Shown here in pieces: positions 16,423 through 24,593 of a DNA stretch of 64,000 nt. Each line of letters opens with the position of its first letter. The stretch's first letter is position 1. A model generated the notes under the pieces. That model was not told the origin of the DNA, made no database searches, and worked only from the letters and a program-made list of their open reading frames with translations. Both the position numbers and the translations under genes were made by a program. This DNA is from Albibacillus kandeliae (GTDB lineage Bacteria > Pseudomonadota > Alphaproteobacteria > Rhodobacterales > Rhodobacteraceae), in assembly GCF_003116585.1 (NCBI RefSeq), contig NZ_QEHM01000001.1, forward strand, positions 310,001 through 374,000. Reading direction: 5' to 3'.

Positions 16423-17580
16423 TTAGAGCGATAAAGCGTCGATTTCATTTGAAATGCGTTGAATTTCGGGTCGTAAGCGCTCGGGGTCATGTATGATGTA
16501 GCCGCCAGTCACGTCGCCATCGGTCACATGATTGAGGAGGTGCTTAATTGAGTAGTGGGGAATGCCTAACCGTTCCGATAGAGTGCTGAATGTTCTTCGC
16601 AGGTCGTGTGCTCGCAGTGGCGCTCCATAGGCGTTTCGGAATGATGCTAGGCTCTTTCTAGGATCTCCCAAAGGGGCTTGCCCCCAGATGTAAGGTCCTT
16701 CGCCGTATCGTTGTCTGAGTAATAAGAACATGCGCTCAACTTGTTCACTCATCGGCAACCAATGGTCGCGGTGGTTCTTAGTGTCTCGGAATACGAACAT
16801 CTGGTGTTCCAGATCGACGTCTTGCCAGCGCAGATTGGATATCTCAGATCGACGTGCGCCTGTCCTAGCAAGTAGCTCAAAGTAGATCTTGAAATCAAAG
16901 GATTGAACCGACTCCAAGGCTGAAAAGAAGCGACCGAAGTCCTTGACGTACTCCTGCCGTCGCACCGGCTTGTGCATCTTCTTGAGCGCGGAGATACGCT
17001 GGGTAGGGCACTCTCTTAGGATCGGGTTTCCATCCTCGTCAGCATACGCATGGCGTGTGAAGTTCCAGATTGAACTGAAAGTTCGGACAGCGAGGCTGGC
17101 GGATGCCTTGCCGGATGTGACTGAAATATGATCGAAGCGCACCACCGTGTCATTTGGTGTGATCTCTTGCAGGGGGCGGTCGAGCCAGTCTGAGAAGTGC
17201 CTCTGTAAGACACGCTCGTAGTCGTATCTCGTCTTTGGTCGTAGTTCTCTCGCGCGGAAGAATGCTTCGGACGCCTGTGCTAAGGGTATGGCTTCTTTCC
17301 GGGCCCGCTTCCGATCTGCGTTCCTGTCGATGTTGTCTGCCATCTCTGCCATCGCCTTCTTGGCGAGCTTTCTGGCCGTCTCGATGGGAATTTGATCTGC
17401 TGATCCTAGCGTTACTCTACGCTTCTTCCCGCCAGTTCGTCCCTCACAAAAGTAGGCTTTGCGAGTCGTTCCGACACGTAGCCCAAAGCCTTGGAGCTTT
17501 GTGTCGTAGATCAACTGTTGTCCCTCGTCAGTAAGGGGAAGGTCTCTCACGTACTGAGCGGCGAGAAAGGCGCGGGTCAT
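16423..17580 (-). CDS. int: Tyrosine recombinase (satellite integrase)
   Basis: A 385-residue integrase. The N-terminal arm-binding domain (residues 1-85, KLQGFGLRVG...AYFCEGRTGG) is of the P4/DUF4102-like type. The core-binding SAM-like domain follows, then the catalytic domain with Arg in TGARRSEISNLRW, the His-x-x-Arg box AHDLRRTFS, and the C-terminal His and Tyr in LLNHVTDGDVTGGYI. The ATG at 17580 is preceded by AGGTGGACGCT. It lies about 190 bp inside attR and its upstream region holds three arm-site repeats, suggesting autoregulation. Confidence 0.93.
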   Translation of the reverse strand: MTRAFLAAQYVRDLPLTDEGQQLIYDTKLQGFGLRVGTTRKAYFCEGRTGGKKRRVTLGSADQIPIETARKLAKKAMAEMADNIDRNADRKRARKEAIPLAQASEAFFRARELRPKTRYDYERVLQRHFSDWLDRPLQEITPNDTVVRFDHISVTSGKASASLAVRTFSSIWNFTRHAYADEDGNPILRECPTQRISALKKMHKPVRRQEYVKDFGRFFSALESVQSFDFKIYFELLARTGARRSEISNLRWQDVDLEHQMFVFRDTKNHRDHWLPMSEQVERMFLLLRQRYGEGPYIWGQAPLGDPRKSLASFRNAYGAPLRAHDLRRTFSTLSERLGIPHYSIKHLLNHVTDGDVTGGYIIHDPERLRPEIQRISNEIDALSL

Positions 17581-17606
17581 AGCGTCCACCTAGGTTGCTT
17601 GGTTGT

Positions 17607-17647
17607 AGTAGCCAAAAAAGTAGCCACCGTATCACCCAGAGTAGCCA
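17607..17647 (+). repeat. Candidate integrase arm sites, right (three AGTAGCCA copies)
   Basis: AGTAGCCA occurs at 17607, 17619 and 17640, all in the orientation of the two copies near attL. They lie directly upstream of the integrase gene and may overlap its promoter. Confidence 0.6.
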
Positions 17648-17768
17648 GTATAGCTGCGGAATGGAAGGCGCTTGGATGTTGTTTAGTGCGTTGATTTATA
17701 ATGTTTTATAGCCGTTTCACTCCAAAAGAACCGGTATGGCATGGAATGATGTTCGCCTATGAAATCTA

Positions 17769-17814
17769 ATTTGTAATCAGTAGGTCCGCGGTTCGAGTCC
17801 GTGTGGGGGCACCA
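17769..17814 (+). repeat. attR core (46-bp direct repeat)
   Basis: Exact copy of the tRNA-Thr 3' end at 7384-7429. The 5' half of the tRNA is absent, so this is not a tRNA gene. Confidence 0.95.
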
Positions 17815-17899
17815 GAATCAAAGAACAAACTTCCCTCGAATAGGCTGCAACTCCGTCCGAAGCCCAGCAACGCTACGGCCCACCACAGCCCCCCACCTC

Positions 17900-20470
17900 C
17901 TACCCACTCTTCCACAGCCCCATCACCGCGCTCGTGAGGGACTCGGCGGTGAAGGGTTTCGACACGATGGTCGCGGAGGGGAACTTCGCGAGGGACTCCG
18001 ACTGGCTGCCGTAACCGCTGGCGAGGATGAAGGGCACGTTCTTCGATCTCAGCACCTGGGCGACGGGCAGGCTGGTTTCCGCGCCGAGGTGGACGTCGAG
18101 GACGGCAAAGCTGTGCTGGTGCGACTCGATGATGCGCAGGGCTTCGGCCACGGTTGACGCGGTGTGGACGTTGTCCACGCCGAGGTCTTCGAGGATGTCG
18201 GAGGCGTCCATCGCGATGATCATGTTGTCTTCGACGATGAGGGCGGTGCCGGAGAGCGATGCCGAAGCGTGGGCGGGGGCAGGGGCCTCGACCGGTACGG
18301 CGGGAACCTCATGCGCCTTGATTTCGGTCACGAAGCGCTCGGGGATGTGGAACTCTGCCTGCAGCCCCATCAGCGCGAACTGCATCGACGCGCGGCCCTT
18401 GAGTTCGAAGGGGATCGACTTTTCGATGATCGTGGTGCCGAAACCGCGGCGTTCCGGCGGCTTGACGGCGGGGCCGCCCGTCTCGCTCCAGGCGATCCTG
18501 ACCATGCCGCCCTCGGCCTTGTCGACCTCGACGGTGACGCGGCCATGCGGGGCTGAGAGCGCCCCGTACTTGACCGAATTGGTGACCAGTTCGTGAAACA
18601 CCAGCGCGATGGTCGAAAAGGCCTCCGGCGCCAGCTTGATCGGCGTCCCGAGAATCGAGACGCGCTCGCGGTCCTCGTTGAGGTAGGCCTTGAGCTCGAT
18701 ATTCACCACGTCGGCAAAGGCGATGGGCGACCATTCGGTCTCGGTCAGCTGGTCGTGGGCCTTGGCCAGCGCCTGGATGCGGCCGTCGATGGCCGATGAG
18801 AATTCGTCGATCGTCCGCGAGGATTTCCTGGACTGCGCCACCAGCGACCGGATCAGCCCCAGCACGTTGCGCACCCGGTGGTTCAGCTCGGCGATCAGCA
18901 GTTCCTGCTGGTCCTGCGCGCGCTTGCGTTCGATGTTCATCTCGTCCGAGAGCTTCAGGACCACCTCCAGAAGCGTCACGCGGATCGCCTCGGCCGCGCG
19001 CAACGACGTCGGCGACCAGCTGGCGCTGCGGTTGGCGACGTCCTCCTTCCAGACCTCGAAACTCTTGCGCGGGGTTAGGCGGGCGCCGAAGCTGCCGACC
19101 TCGACGGGTTTGTGCGGGTTGCCCGCCCAGGTCACCTGCCGTGCAACCTCGGTGCGGAACAGCACGATGTAGTCCCGGGGCAGGCGCGAGATGGGGATGG
19201 CGAGGATGCCCGCGCTGCTGTCGACCGCGTGGGCCATTGAGGGCAGCCGCGCGACGAGGTGGTCGGTGGCATAGACCCGCGAGGCCGCCGCTGTGTTCAG
19301 GAACCGGACGATGGTCTGGAAATCCTCCTTTTCGGGGGTCACGCCGATGGTCACGTAACGGTCCCCGAGGTAGAGCGCGATCCCGTCATAAGGGATCACC
19401 TTTCCGATTTCCTTGGCGATGCCGCGGAATCCGGTGGCAAGGTCGTCCCCCGAGCTCAGGCTCATCATCAGCCGGTCGTGCAGCTTCTGCGCGCGCCCGA
19501 TGGTCTCGGAGACCTCGCGCGCTTCGCGTCGCTCCAGCTCGTAGGCGTAGAACTGGGCCAGCAGCTCGATGGCCGTCCGCCGCTCGTAGTCGACGTAAAG
19601 CGGTTCACGGTGATGGCAGGCAAACAGACCCCAAAGTTCGCCCCGGATGATGATCGAGACCGACATCGAGGCGCGGACCTTCATGTTCCGCAGGTATTCG
19701 AGGTGAATGGGCGAGACCGCGCGGGTCACGGCCAGAGAGAGGTCGAGCGGCTCGCCCTCGGGGCTGAACTGCGGATAGATCGGCGAGACGTCGTCGTCCA
19801 CGTCGGCAATCAGCCGCAGATGGTTGCGCTTGTAAAGTTCGCGGGCCTGCCGCGGAATGTCCGAGGCCGGGAAATGCAGGCCCAGGTAGGTCTCGGTATC
19901 CGTCTCGGCCTTTGCCTCGGCGATGACGGTGCCATCGCCCTCGGGGCCGAATTGGTAGACCATGACTCGGTCGAAACCTGCCAGTTCCCGCAGTTGTCGT
20001 GCCGCGGCCTGTGATACGCCCAGCAGGTCCTTTTCGGCGGCGACCCGGCGCATCATGGGTGTCACGATCGCCAGTTCATCATGCTGGGCGCCGCGCGACT
20101 TGGCCTCGAATTCGAGGATGAAGCTCAGGTTGGACTGATGGGCGCTGATGTCGTAGAGCCGACCGTCCCCGAAGACGTCCATGCCGAACAGCCGCATGAC
20201 CGCATTCTCGTGCGAATTCGCCCCAAGCCGCTGGCGCAGCCGTTCGATGGTCTGCGCGGGGAGGAAGGTTTTCAGCGGCAGCCCGATCATCTCCTCGGCT
20301 TCAAGGCCCAGCACCTGGCCGCAGTTCTTCGAGGCGTGCTGGACGATCCAGTCCGCCGAGATCGCGACCAGACTGCCAAAGGACTGCACGTTGCCGAGAA
20401 TGTGGATCGGTTCGCGATCGCAGTTGGTCAGGTCAACCGGCGTATCGGTCGGAATATAGGTCTCGTTCAT
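17900..20470 (-). CDS. bphP: Bacteriophytochrome histidine kinase with C-terminal receiver
   Basis: An 856-residue red/far-red photoreceptor. The PAS domain has the biliverdin-binding Cys in TNCDREPIHILG (residue ~17). The GAF domain has FPASDIPRQARELY and WGLFACHH, and the PHY domain has the tongue motif TPRKSFEVW. A HWE-type kinase follows with the phosphorylated His in LNHRVRN (about residue 531). A receiver domain ends the protein, with Asp in VLDVHLG (~794) and Lys in SKPF. The start is the ATG overlapping the heme oxygenase stop; a longer in-frame extension overlaps that gene and is rejected. No GGDEF/EAL output is present, so signalling is by phosphorelay. Confidence 0.93.
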   Translation of the reverse strand: MNETYIPTDTPVDLTNCDREPIHILGNVQSFGSLVAISADWIVQHASKNCGQVLGLEAEEMIGLPLKTFLPAQTIERLRQRLGANSHENAVMRLFGMDVFGDGRLYDISAHQSNLSFILEFEAKSRGAQHDELAIVTPMMRRVAAEKDLLGVSQAAARQLRELAGFDRVMVYQFGPEGDGTVIAEAKAETDTETYLGLHFPASDIPRQARELYKRNHLRLIADVDDDVSPIYPQFSPEGEPLDLSLAVTRAVSPIHLEYLRNMKVRASMSVSIIIRGELWGLFACHHREPLYVDYERRTAIELLAQFYAYELERREAREVSETIGRAQKLHDRLMMSLSSGDDLATGFRGIAKEIGKVIPYDGIALYLGDRYVTIGVTPEKEDFQTIVRFLNTAAASRVYATDHLVARLPSMAHAVDSSAGILAIPISRLPRDYIVLFRTEVARQVTWAGNPHKPVEVGSFGARLTPRKSFEVWKEDVANRSASWSPTSLRAAEAIRVTLLEVVLKLSDEMNIERKRAQDQQELLIAELNHRVRNVLGLIRSLVAQSRKSSRTIDEFSSAIDGRIQALAKAHDQLTETEWSPIAFADVVNIELKAYLNEDRERVSILGTPIKLAPEAFSTIALVFHELVTNSVKYGALSAPHGRVTVEVDKAEGGMVRIAWSETGGPAVKPPERRGFGTTIIEKSIPFELKGRASMQFALMGLQAEFHIPERFVTEIKAHEVPAVPVEAPAPAHASASLSGTALIVEDNMIIAMDASDILEDLGVDNVHTASTVAEALRIIESHQHSFAVLDVHLGAETSLPVAQVLRSKNVPFILASGYGSQSESLAKFPSATIVSKPFTAESLTSAVMGLWKSG

Positions 20471-21012
20471 TCTGTCTGGAACTCGTGGGCTGAGAGGGTC
20501 TGATCGGCCGCGGCAAGGAAGATGTCGAAGACGCGCGTGCTGTCGGTCAGGATCCTGTCGTGCAGGTCCCCCTGTGGCGGGTTGGCGGCGATCCGGGCAA
20601 GGAAACCCCGCCAGGACGCAATGTCCGGTTCGGATTGGAGGACGCCGGTCCGATGGGCGTCGGGCAGGGCCTTGCGGATGAAGGCAAGGCCAAGCTGCGA
20701 GCCGAGCATCACGTAGGCCACCGCGTCCGGATGAAGATGGTCCTCGGAGGCGGTTGTGCCCGCGGTGGTGCCGGAAGCCTCTCCGGTCGACCGGGTCAGG
20801 TACCCCGTCGCCTCGGCCGCCTGTCCGCCGCATGCGGCCAGAACCCGGCCATTGGCAATCTCGTGAATGCGTTGAAAGGCCGTTCGGCCCCGAACGGTCG
20901 ACAGGTCGATCGCACCGATCCGGTCATCGAGCCTCCGGTGCTGCTCGGCGGTCGCCTCGCGTAGTTTCGACCTGAATTCGTGCGCCGCCCTTTCGCCAGG
21001 GGGTTCTAGCAT
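20467..21012 (-). CDS. bphO: Biliverdin-producing heme oxygenase
   Basis: A 181-residue heme oxygenase-fold protein. The proximal His lies in LREATAEQHRRLD and the distal helix region includes YVMLGSQLGLAFI. It opens heme to biliverdin, the chromophore of the phytochrome encoded next, with a 4-bp ATGA overlap that couples the two. The glycine of the distal helix is kept. The Thr-rich segment TRSTGEASGTTAGTT may be a surface loop. Confidence 0.85.
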   Translation of the reverse strand: MLEPPGERAAHEFRSKLREATAEQHRRLDDRIGAIDLSTVRGRTAFQRIHEIANGRVLAACGGQAAEATGYLTRSTGEASGTTAGTTASEDHLHPDAVAYVMLGSQLGLAFIRKALPDAHRTGVLQSEPDIASWRGFLARIAANPPQGDLHDRILTDSTRVFDIFLAAADQTLSAHEFQTE

Positions 21013-21185
21013 CGACTGTCTTTCGGTGTTGATCGTGTCATCTCGTGCCCGTGCCTCGTCCGATTTGCTTAACGTCCGGGACGCGGAAAGGTTCCTCGAT
21101 AATCTCTCACGAAGAAAGATTATTTACCACGTGAGAATTTTCACTCTTCGTGTTCACCTCAGGGGCGAGCGGACCTCCCCGGACA

Positions 21186-21599
21186 CTACCTTTCCAGCGG
21201 TGTACCGCTCTCCGGACCACTGACCCTATGCCGGCGCCAGTGCTGCCTCAGGTCGTCGGGCAGGGTCATCGGATCGAAGGGTTTGGCGATGACGGCGAGG
21301 GCGCCGAGCGTCGTCAACTCGTCCAGCATGTCGCGTTCGACGCAGGCGGTGAGGAAAATCACCGGAACGTCCCCGAACCCGGCGATGTCGCGAAGGTCGC
21401 GCCAGATGGACTCGCCCCTGACGCCGGTGTTCATCACGTCCAGCAACAACAACTGCGGCCTGAAGCCGGGGGCCGCCGTCAGCGCGTCTCTCGCGGTCCT
21501 GCACTGCAGGAGGTCGAGCCCCCCGAGATGGGAGAGCGCGATGTAGACGACAAAACGAATGTCCTCGTTTTCTTCGATGTGAAGGATTCTTTCGAGCAT
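21186..21599 (-). CDS. Single-domain response regulator
   Basis: A 137-residue receiver with no output domain. Acidic pocket residues lie in IEENEDI, the phosphoacceptor Asp in LLLLDVMNTG, the Thr in IFLTAC and the Lys in IAKPFDP. It lies upstream of bphO-bphP on the same strand with a 173-bp gap, so it may be a partner in light signalling, similar to receivers seen beside other bacteriophytochromes. A perfect hairpin sits just ahead of its start. Confidence 0.88.
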   Translation of the reverse strand: MLERILHIEENEDIRFVVYIALSHLGGLDLLQCRTARDALTAAPGFRPQLLLLDVMNTGVRGESIWRDLRDIAGFGDVPVIFLTACVERDMLDELTTLGALAVIAKPFDPMTLPDDLRQHWRRHRVSGPESGTPLER

Positions 21600-22032
21600 G
21601 CCCGCCTCTTGTTCTTGGAGAGGTGTTCATTGGTCCCGCCGGCCAGGGTCGTCTGGCCGGCGGGTGGCATGTGGGGCCGGGCAACCGGACCTATCTGCCG
21701 TGGGGGAGGGAGTGCATGTGTCAGAGCCGCCTTCGGGGCTCGCCTGATGGGTACTGGCTTGGTCTCATGGCCTGTGGTTCCTGACTGCTCCCTCAAAACC
21801 TGTCGGGGCGTAGGGGGCGGTGCAATTCCCCAGAAATGGGGAATACCGGCTCCCCCGGCACCGGGTTAGGCAGGGGAGGCCCCGGCCAAGGGGGCGCGAA
21901 CCGTCCTGACGACCAGAGGTGCCCGATACGCAATGACGCGAGCCATTCAGCTACGCTCTGATCACGGTTTCGGTTGCCCTCCCGAAACCTGTCCCTAAAA
22001 TCGGATCACCTTGTGACGAAGGGGGCTTCGAC
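21600..22032. other. Divergent intergenic region with two inverted repeats
   Basis: 433 bp between a minus-strand receiver gene and a plus-strand operon. It contains the 12-bp-stem hairpin at 21635-21664 and ATTCCCC-N6-GGGGAAT at 21825-21844. No coding frame was supported. Confidence 0.6.
21635..21664. repeat. Perfect 12-bp inverted repeat (hairpin)
   Basis: CCCGCCGGCCAG and its exact complement flank a 6-base loop, 36-65 bp upstream of the response-regulator start. No T-run follows on either strand, so it is not a typical terminator. A 5' UTR structure or protein site is possible. Confidence 0.6.
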
Positions 22033-22548
22033 ATGACGTGTCTGACCGCAGGAGCCATTTCGCGGCGCCGGATGGTGCTGGGGCTCGGGCTTTCGGTGGG
22101 CATGTCCCCGCTGGGGACCCGCGCCGGGGCGCGAGGGCTCCTGGTCCTGCGCGACACCGCCGGGTCCGAGATCACTCTCGGCGAAGACGACTTCGGCGAC
22201 CTGCCTTGGCAGGAACTTTCGACCCATACGGCATGGACCGACGGTCTCCAGCGGTTCGCGGGGCCCTACCTGCGCGACGTCCTGCTGCTGACGGGTCGGA
22301 CTCCCGCAGAACTGGCATCACGACGGTTGCGGATGCGGGCACTGAACGACTTCGAGATCGAAATGCCCGCGCGCGATGCCTGGGAACATGGCCCGATCCT
22401 CGCCCGCGTCAGGAACGGCGCACGGATGCAGGTCCGCGACAAGGGGCCGCTCTGGCTGGTCTATCCCCGCGACGGATACCCGGAACTGCAGGACATGCGG
22501 TTCGACGAGCGCTGGATCTGGCAGCTGTGCGAGATTGATATCCGTTGA
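22033..22548 (+). CDS. Exported molybdopterin-binding-fold protein (sensor-associated)
   Basis: A 171-residue protein with a twin-arginine-like leader (ISRRRMVLGLGLSVGM) and the sulfite-oxidase-type molybdopterin-binding fold. Conserved segments are FAGPYLRDVL, LRMRALNDFEIEMP, ARVRNGARMQVRDKGPLWLVYP and a C-terminal RWIWQL. The Cys that ligates molybdenum in true sulfite oxidases is missing; the only Cys residues are in the leader and six residues from the end. It is therefore likely a non-catalytic or sensory version. Its stop overlaps the start of a histidine kinase (TGATG). Confidence 0.78.
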   Translation: MTCLTAGAISRRRMVLGLGLSVGMSPLGTRAGARGLLVLRDTAGSEITLGEDDFGDLPWQELSTHTAWTDGLQRFAGPYLRDVLLLTGRTPAELASRRLRMRALNDFEIEMPARDAWEHGPILARVRNGARMQVRDKGPLWLVYPRDGYPELQDMRFDERWIWQLCEIDIR

Positions 22549-23966
22549 TGGCCCGCAGTTCGTTCCTCGTGGCGGGGGTCACCATCACCGTGTTCGTCGC
22601 GATCTTCGTCTATGCGCTGGTAGAATTGTTCAACATCCAGCAGACGCTGGACAGCGCGCTGGGAGAACGCAATCTCTGGGCAACCACACAGGCCGAGCGC
22701 GAACTCTACCGCTTGCAGGCCGCCCTCGCGACAACCGAAGACACGGAGGAGGGCCGCGACCGCGTCGCGTTCCAGTTCGACCTCCTGCACAGCCGCATCG
22801 CGCTGCTCGGCGAGGGGCCGCAGTTGCGGTTCCTCGAGGAGATCGGCGAGGCCGAAGACATCGGGATGGCGCAGTCGGTCCTCGCCCGCCTCGACCCGGC
22901 GCAGTCCCTCATGGATGATGTCGCCCGGTCGGCAGACCTGCAGGACGATCTCACGGCCCTCTCCGACGTCCTGCGGCGCCTGTCGAACCGGACCATGCTG
23001 GCCGAGCGGCAGTGGCGCGCCGACTACAGCGACCACCAGAAATCGGCGATGAACCTGCTGCTGGCCGCCGTGTCGGGGGCCTTCCTGACCGGGCTGGCGA
23101 TGGCCTTGCAGCTCCTGCGCTACGCGCGCGGCTCGGACCTTGCGCGGCGTGAGCTGGTACAGCATCAGGCCATGCTGGAGGAAACCATCGCGCAGCGCAC
23201 CGGCGAGCTCGAAACCGCGCTGACCTTCGAGCGACGCGCGCGCGACGTCTATCGCAGCTTCGTGGTGATGGTATCCCACCAGTTCCGCACGCCGGTCTCG
23301 GTGATCCACATGATCGCCCAGCGGCAGCTGCGCGCCGAGGACCCCGCCGCGCCCGATGTCCTGAAACGCAAGTTCGAAAGCATCCTGAGCGCCGCGGAGC
23401 GCCTCGAACGGTTGCTGCGCGGCATCCTGTCTCCGGTGAACCTTGCCGAGGAACAGATGTGCCCCGCGCTGCGCCCCATCGACATGAACGAGGTCGTGCG
23501 CAGCGCGCTGGACCAGACCGCCGAGGCCCACCCGTCGTACCGGCTTTGCGGTGAGCTGGCGGAGGAGGCGCTTGCCGTCGATGCCGACCCGGTGCTGCTG
23601 GAGCAGGTGGTGCTCAACCTGCTGGGCAACGCAGTCAAGTACTCCCCGGCAGAAGCCGGGGTCCGCGTGCTAACCCGCAGTCTCGGAGACGCCGCCGAGC
23701 TGCGTATTATCGACCGGGGAGTCGGAATTCCCGAACAATCCCACTCCGCAGTGTTCGAAAAATTCTATCGCGCCTCGAATGCTCAGATGCTCCCGGGATT
23801 TGGAATAGGACTTAGCCTATCGCGGGACATCGTCGCGCTGCATTCGGGCGAAATCAGCTTTCGTTCGTCAGAAGGTGTCGGGACCGAGTTTATTGTGACC
23901 TTGCCATTCGGGAAGATTAGCCAGGATGAATCCATCGGAAATAAATGCGGAAATTCTGTGTATTGA
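22548..23966 (+). CDS. Membrane sensor histidine kinase
   Basis: A 472-residue kinase: first membrane helix at about residues 7-29, a helical periplasmic domain of ~135 residues, second helix at about 165-190, coiled coil, HisKA with His in MVSHQFRTP (~residue 244), then HATPase with NLLGNAVKYS, DRGVGIP and GFGIGLSLS. It is sandwiched between the exported molybdopterin-fold protein (1-bp overlap) and a LuxR-type regulator (41-bp overlap). The exported protein probably supplies or modulates its input. Confidence 0.92.
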   Translation: MARSSFLVAGVTITVFVAIFVYALVELFNIQQTLDSALGERNLWATTQAERELYRLQAALATTEDTEEGRDRVAFQFDLLHSRIALLGEGPQLRFLEEIGEAEDIGMAQSVLARLDPAQSLMDDVARSADLQDDLTALSDVLRRLSNRTMLAERQWRADYSDHQKSAMNLLLAAVSGAFLTGLAMALQLLRYARGSDLARRELVQHQAMLEETIAQRTGELETALTFERRARDVYRSFVVMVSHQFRTPVSVIHMIAQRQLRAEDPAAPDVLKRKFESILSAAERLERLLRGILSPVNLAEEQMCPALRPIDMNEVVRSALDQTAEAHPSYRLCGELAEEALAVDADPVLLEQVVLNLLGNAVKYSPAEAGVRVLTRSLGDAAELRIIDRGVGIPEQSHSAVFEKFYRASNAQMLPGFGIGLSLSRDIVALHSGEISFRSSEGVGTEFIVTLPFGKISQDESIGNKCGNSVY

Positions 23967-24567
23967 AGATGAAACCGCCCTGCGCGAGGAACTCTGCGAA
24001 GAACTGGCGGGGCAGGGTTACCGGGTGCTGGCCGCAAGGAGCAGCGACGAGGCCGAGCGCCTGCTGGCAACATGCCGCCCCGATATCATCCTCTGCGATG
24101 TGATGATCCCGACGAAGAACGGCTTCGACCTGCTGCGAGACCTAAGACACGCGGGGCTGCTCTGCGAACACACCGCCTTCATCTTCCTCACCGCCCTGTC
24201 CGACCGCGAGCCGCGCCTGACCGGCCTGCGTTGCGGAGCGGACGATTACCTGACCAAGCCGATCGACCTCGACATCCTGAACCTGACGATCCGGAACAAG
24301 CTGGCGCTGGTCCGGCGGCTGCGGCAGGCGCGGCCCGAGGAGGCAGAGAGGCCGGATGTCCACCTCTCCCCGCGCGAAAGGCAGGTGCTCGGGCTGCTGG
24401 GGCAGGGCGAGAGGACCAGCTCGATCGCGTTCCAACTGGCGATCTCCGAACATACGGTCAACCAGTACATCAAGGAACTTTACAGGAAATTCAACATCAA
24501 CAGCCGGGTCGAGGCGGCGAGGGTCGCCGCAGCCCTGGGAGCCGGCAGCTGGCCGCAGGACCCCTAG
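23926..24567 (+). CDS. LuxR/NarL-family response regulator
   Basis: A 213-residue regulator. The receiver domain has acidic residues in CIEDETALR, phosphoacceptor Asp in IILCDVMIP, Thr in IFLTAL and Lys in LTKPIDLD. The C-terminal LuxR helix-turn-helix (LSPRERQVLGLL, FQLAISEHTVNQYIKELYRKFNI) binds DNA. Its start lies inside the kinase gene, giving tight coupling of the three-gene system. Target promoters are unknown. Confidence 0.93.
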   Translation: MNPSEINAEILCIEDETALREELCEELAGQGYRVLAARSSDEAERLLATCRPDIILCDVMIPTKNGFDLLRDLRHAGLLCEHTAFIFLTALSDREPRLTGLRCGADDYLTKPIDLDILNLTIRNKLALVRRLRQARPEEAERPDVHLSPRERQVLGLLGQGERTSSIAFQLAISEHTVNQYIKELYRKFNINSRVEAARVAAALGAGSWPQDP

Positions 24568-24593
24568 CTGGATAGCCAACCGCGACCGCCGCG

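Larger units (their letters stand above)
7384..17814 (-). mobile_element. 10.4 kb integrated capsid-forming satellite-like element
   Basis: The element lies between perfect 46-bp direct repeats (7384-7429 and 17769-17814) in tRNA-Thr. Every convincing gene is on the minus strand: integrase, AlpA/Xis-like, Rep-like, unknown, terL, HNH, major capsid, prohead protease, connector, portal, two small genes, and a trypco2-like gene next to attL. No tail, baseplate, lysis or small-terminase gene is present. Size, tRNA integration and content match capsid-forming phage-inducible chromosomal islands better than a full prophage. A decayed prophage is the alternative, but the structural genes are intact, overlapping and closely spaced. 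Confidence 0.85.

Noticed and set aside
17769-17814. Second tRNA-Thr gene
   Set aside because: Only the 3' 46 bases are present; there is no acceptor 5' strand or D arm, so it is the attR repeat.
7384-17814. Full-length prophage
   Set aside because: No tail, baseplate, holin, endolysin or lysogeny-repressor genes, and only 10.4 kb between perfect att repeats.
20471-20833. Upstream in-frame extension of the bacteriophytochrome
   Set aside because: It overlaps the heme oxygenase gene in another frame and lacks domain character; the ATG at 20470 gives the normal N-terminus.
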